A DNA stretch of 64,000 nucleotides from Rhodohalobacter mucosus (GTDB lineage: Bacteria > Bacteroidota > Rhodothermia > Balneolales > Balneolaceae). The stretch is from NCBI RefSeq assembly GCF_003150675.1, contig NZ_QGGB01000002.1:186001-250000 (forward strand), written 5' to 3'. The notes beneath the pieces were generated by a model. That model saw only the letters and a list, made by a program, of their open reading frames with translations. It was not told the DNA's origin and ran no database searches. How positions within the stretch are numbered: position 1 is the stretch's first letter; the number at the start of each line of letters is the position of its first letter. Shown in pieces: positions 62,822 to 64,000 of the stretch. A program made the translations under genes and the position numbers.

Positions 62822-63439
62822 GTACTTCATTCATTTATCTGCGTAAGGCGTTGATTGTATAGATCAACGCCTTTTTTATTTATTCGAAATAAACACGTCT
62901 GAAATGCTGTCTCAAGTTTGCATCGAACTGTATTTTTTTCCACCACCAGATTTTCTCTGATCTTTGTGCCAGTCAAAATTGTTTTCACACAATTCAAATG
63001 TAGATCAAGATTAAGCTTCGTGCTTTGAATGGGTAATGCATTACGTAATCAACGAAGAGTTTCATCCTTTTTTGATCGGTAAGATTTTTTCCTTTTTTAT
63101 CACTTCTTCCAAATAATTAAGCCCAACCCGGAAAGCTGTTTTGATGGTAGTCTCTGTCTGATTTCATCGAAAGCCACTGACCATGTACAATTGACAATTA
63201 CTTTTTTAAGGTTTGCTTCTTATAAACGCCCGGAAAAATTCAGCCATTCTTCAGATTTCAAATCCTTTTTTTCGTAAATGAATCCAATACCTGTAAAATA
63301 TTTATTAGAGACTATTAATTTAGCGCATTCAAAAATTTTTTAATATTTGATATTACTGCTTTTCCGCAAAAGTCACAGATGTATAATGAGAAAAGAGTTT
63401 GATCGAACCAATAACAAAAACTATTAATGGGATACTATA
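62822..63439. other. Intergenic region between paralogues B and C
   Basis: 618 bases. It begins with the terminator at 62845-62880. The middle holds no recognised gene. The right end contains TTAGAGACTATTAATTTAGCGC near 63305, similar to a stretch at about the same distance upstream of paralogue B, and a TATAAT box near 63380, so an independent promoter for paralogue C is likely. Confidence 0.5.
62845..62880 (+). terminator. Rho-independent terminator after paralogue B
   Basis: AAGGCGTTGAT (62845-62855) pairs perfectly with ATCAACGCCTT (62863-62873) around a 7-base loop. A run of T (62872-62877) follows. It lies 24 bases after the stop codon and ends the plus-strand transcript of paralogue B. 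Confidence 0.9.
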
Positions 63440-64000
63440 ATGCTTTACAGGGGTATACTTGCACTATTAGTTCTTGCTTTTACGATTATCACATTTGTAG
63501 CATGTGATGTGACATCAGAAAAAGCACTTGATGAATCACTTGAACCTGTTCCTAATGTTACCGCAATAGAAGGAGCAGAAAATGCATCCGTACGGGTAAA
63601 CAATGGCACTACCAGCAATTTCACTGTCGACATACAAAATGTTGAATGGAATACGCTGATTTCAAATGGTGAGCGTGAAGCTTACTGTATTGCGTGGAAA
63701 GACCCAATCAGCAGAAACGATGCTATTTATGAAGAGGTGGGTGTCTATTCAACAGAAGATGATGAAAAGTTTGCAGATATAAATCGCTTATTTTCAATAA
63801 AAAATGAACTCATGAACAATGATCCTGAGCTGACCTGGCGCGAAATCCAGGTGGCAATTTGGGTTCTTGCTCCATTCCAGGATTTTGACATGAATATGCC
63901 GGTTAGTGAACTGCCTGAAGAAGTCAGAAGCAATGGACAGGCTAATTTTGACAAAGAAAAGGTGCAGTTTATCGTGGATGCTGTTTTAAATAGAAGTTCA
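63440..64000 (+). CDS. Lipoprotein with thioester-like domain, paralogue C (cut by window end)
   Basis: An open frame of 187 codons running off the window. The lipobox is TFVAC (lipid Cys at residue 22), then CDVTSEKALDESLEPVPNVT, nearly identical to paralogue B. The core has AYCIAWKDPIS (Cys83), FADINRLFSI and REIQVAIWVL (Gln137), with the same 54-residue spacing. The protein and upstream similarity show a recent tandem duplication of paralogue B. The C-terminal part lies beyond the window, so domain content there is unknown. Confidence 0.9.
   Translation, partial: MLYRGILALLVLAFTIITFVACDVTSEKALDESLEPVPNVTAIEGAENASVRVNNGTTSNFTVDIQNVEWNTLISNGEREAYCIAWKDPISRNDAIYEEVGVYSTEDDEKFADINRLFSIKNELMNNDPELTWREIQVAIWVLAPFQDFDMNMPVSELPEEVRSNGQANFDKEKVQFIVDAVLNRSS

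Overview
The window looks like part of a chromosome from a Gram-negative member of the Fibrobacteres-Chlorobi-Bacteroidetes group, most likely a marine or saline Balneolota/Rhodothermota/Bacteroidota relative. The direct evidence is two secreted proteins that end in type IX secretion (T9SS) sorting domains with a YPNPFNP motif, several lipoproteins with Bacteroidota-like lipoboxes, a Wzc-type tyrosine autokinase, and many sulfotransferase-fold genes. The species cannot be named from the sequence. No rRNA, tRNA, CRISPR array or complete insertion sequence was recognised.

Layout. (1) 0.1-7.9 kb, minus strand: a 2588-residue T9SS-sorted surface protein with a lectin-like head and about 17 Ig-like repeats, part of which is a duplicated block. 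(2) 8.2-11.4 kb, plus strand: two small sulfotransferases around a membrane-anchored sugar dehydrogenase fused to cytochrome c. (3) 11.4-60.4 kb: a roughly 49 kb exopolysaccharide/O-antigen-type locus, nearly all on the minus strand. Its promoter-proximal end has the Wzc kinase, a small SLBB protein and GDP-L-fucose synthesis (fcl, gmd). Next come a DegT aminotransferase, WbqC, glycosyltransferases, a PglK-like ABC flippase, a module for a branched or modified nucleotide sugar (cytidylyltransferase-like, C-methyltransferase, PIG-L deacetylase, RmlC-like epimerase, SDR epimerase, class III aminotransferase), an EpsG-type polymerase and many GT4/GT2 enzymes. Three paralogous deacetylase-like proteins, three ATP-grasp ligases, a PP-loop enzyme and two further sulfotransferase-like genes follow. 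The distal end has the initiating phosphoglycosyl transferase with its PglD-like acetyltransferase and a YdcF protein. An LRR/Fn3/T9SS protein sits inside the locus at 27-30 kb. (4) 60.7-64 kb, plus strand: three tandem paralogous lipoproteins, the last cut by the window edge, carrying a Cys...Gln pattern that resembles Gram-positive thioester (TQXA) adhesin domains.

Working together. PglC-like initiation on a lipid carrier would be followed by GT4/GT2 elongation, flipping by the ABC exporter, EpsG polymerisation and export controlled by Wzc. The glycan probably contains fucose, an amino sugar and a C-methylated sugar, and may be sulfated, deacetylated and decorated with amino acids through the ATP-grasp enzymes. 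No Wza outer-membrane pore with a Poly_export domain and no Wzx flippase were found here.

Most notable observations: the thioester-like lipoprotein cluster; a PP-loop gene whose ATP-binding motif is separated from the rest of the protein by a frameshift in a run of ten A; a four-helix-bundle gene flanked by inverted and direct repeats between gmd and fcl; three copies of a deacetylase-like family in one locus; and two near-tandem 250 bp intergenic repeats.
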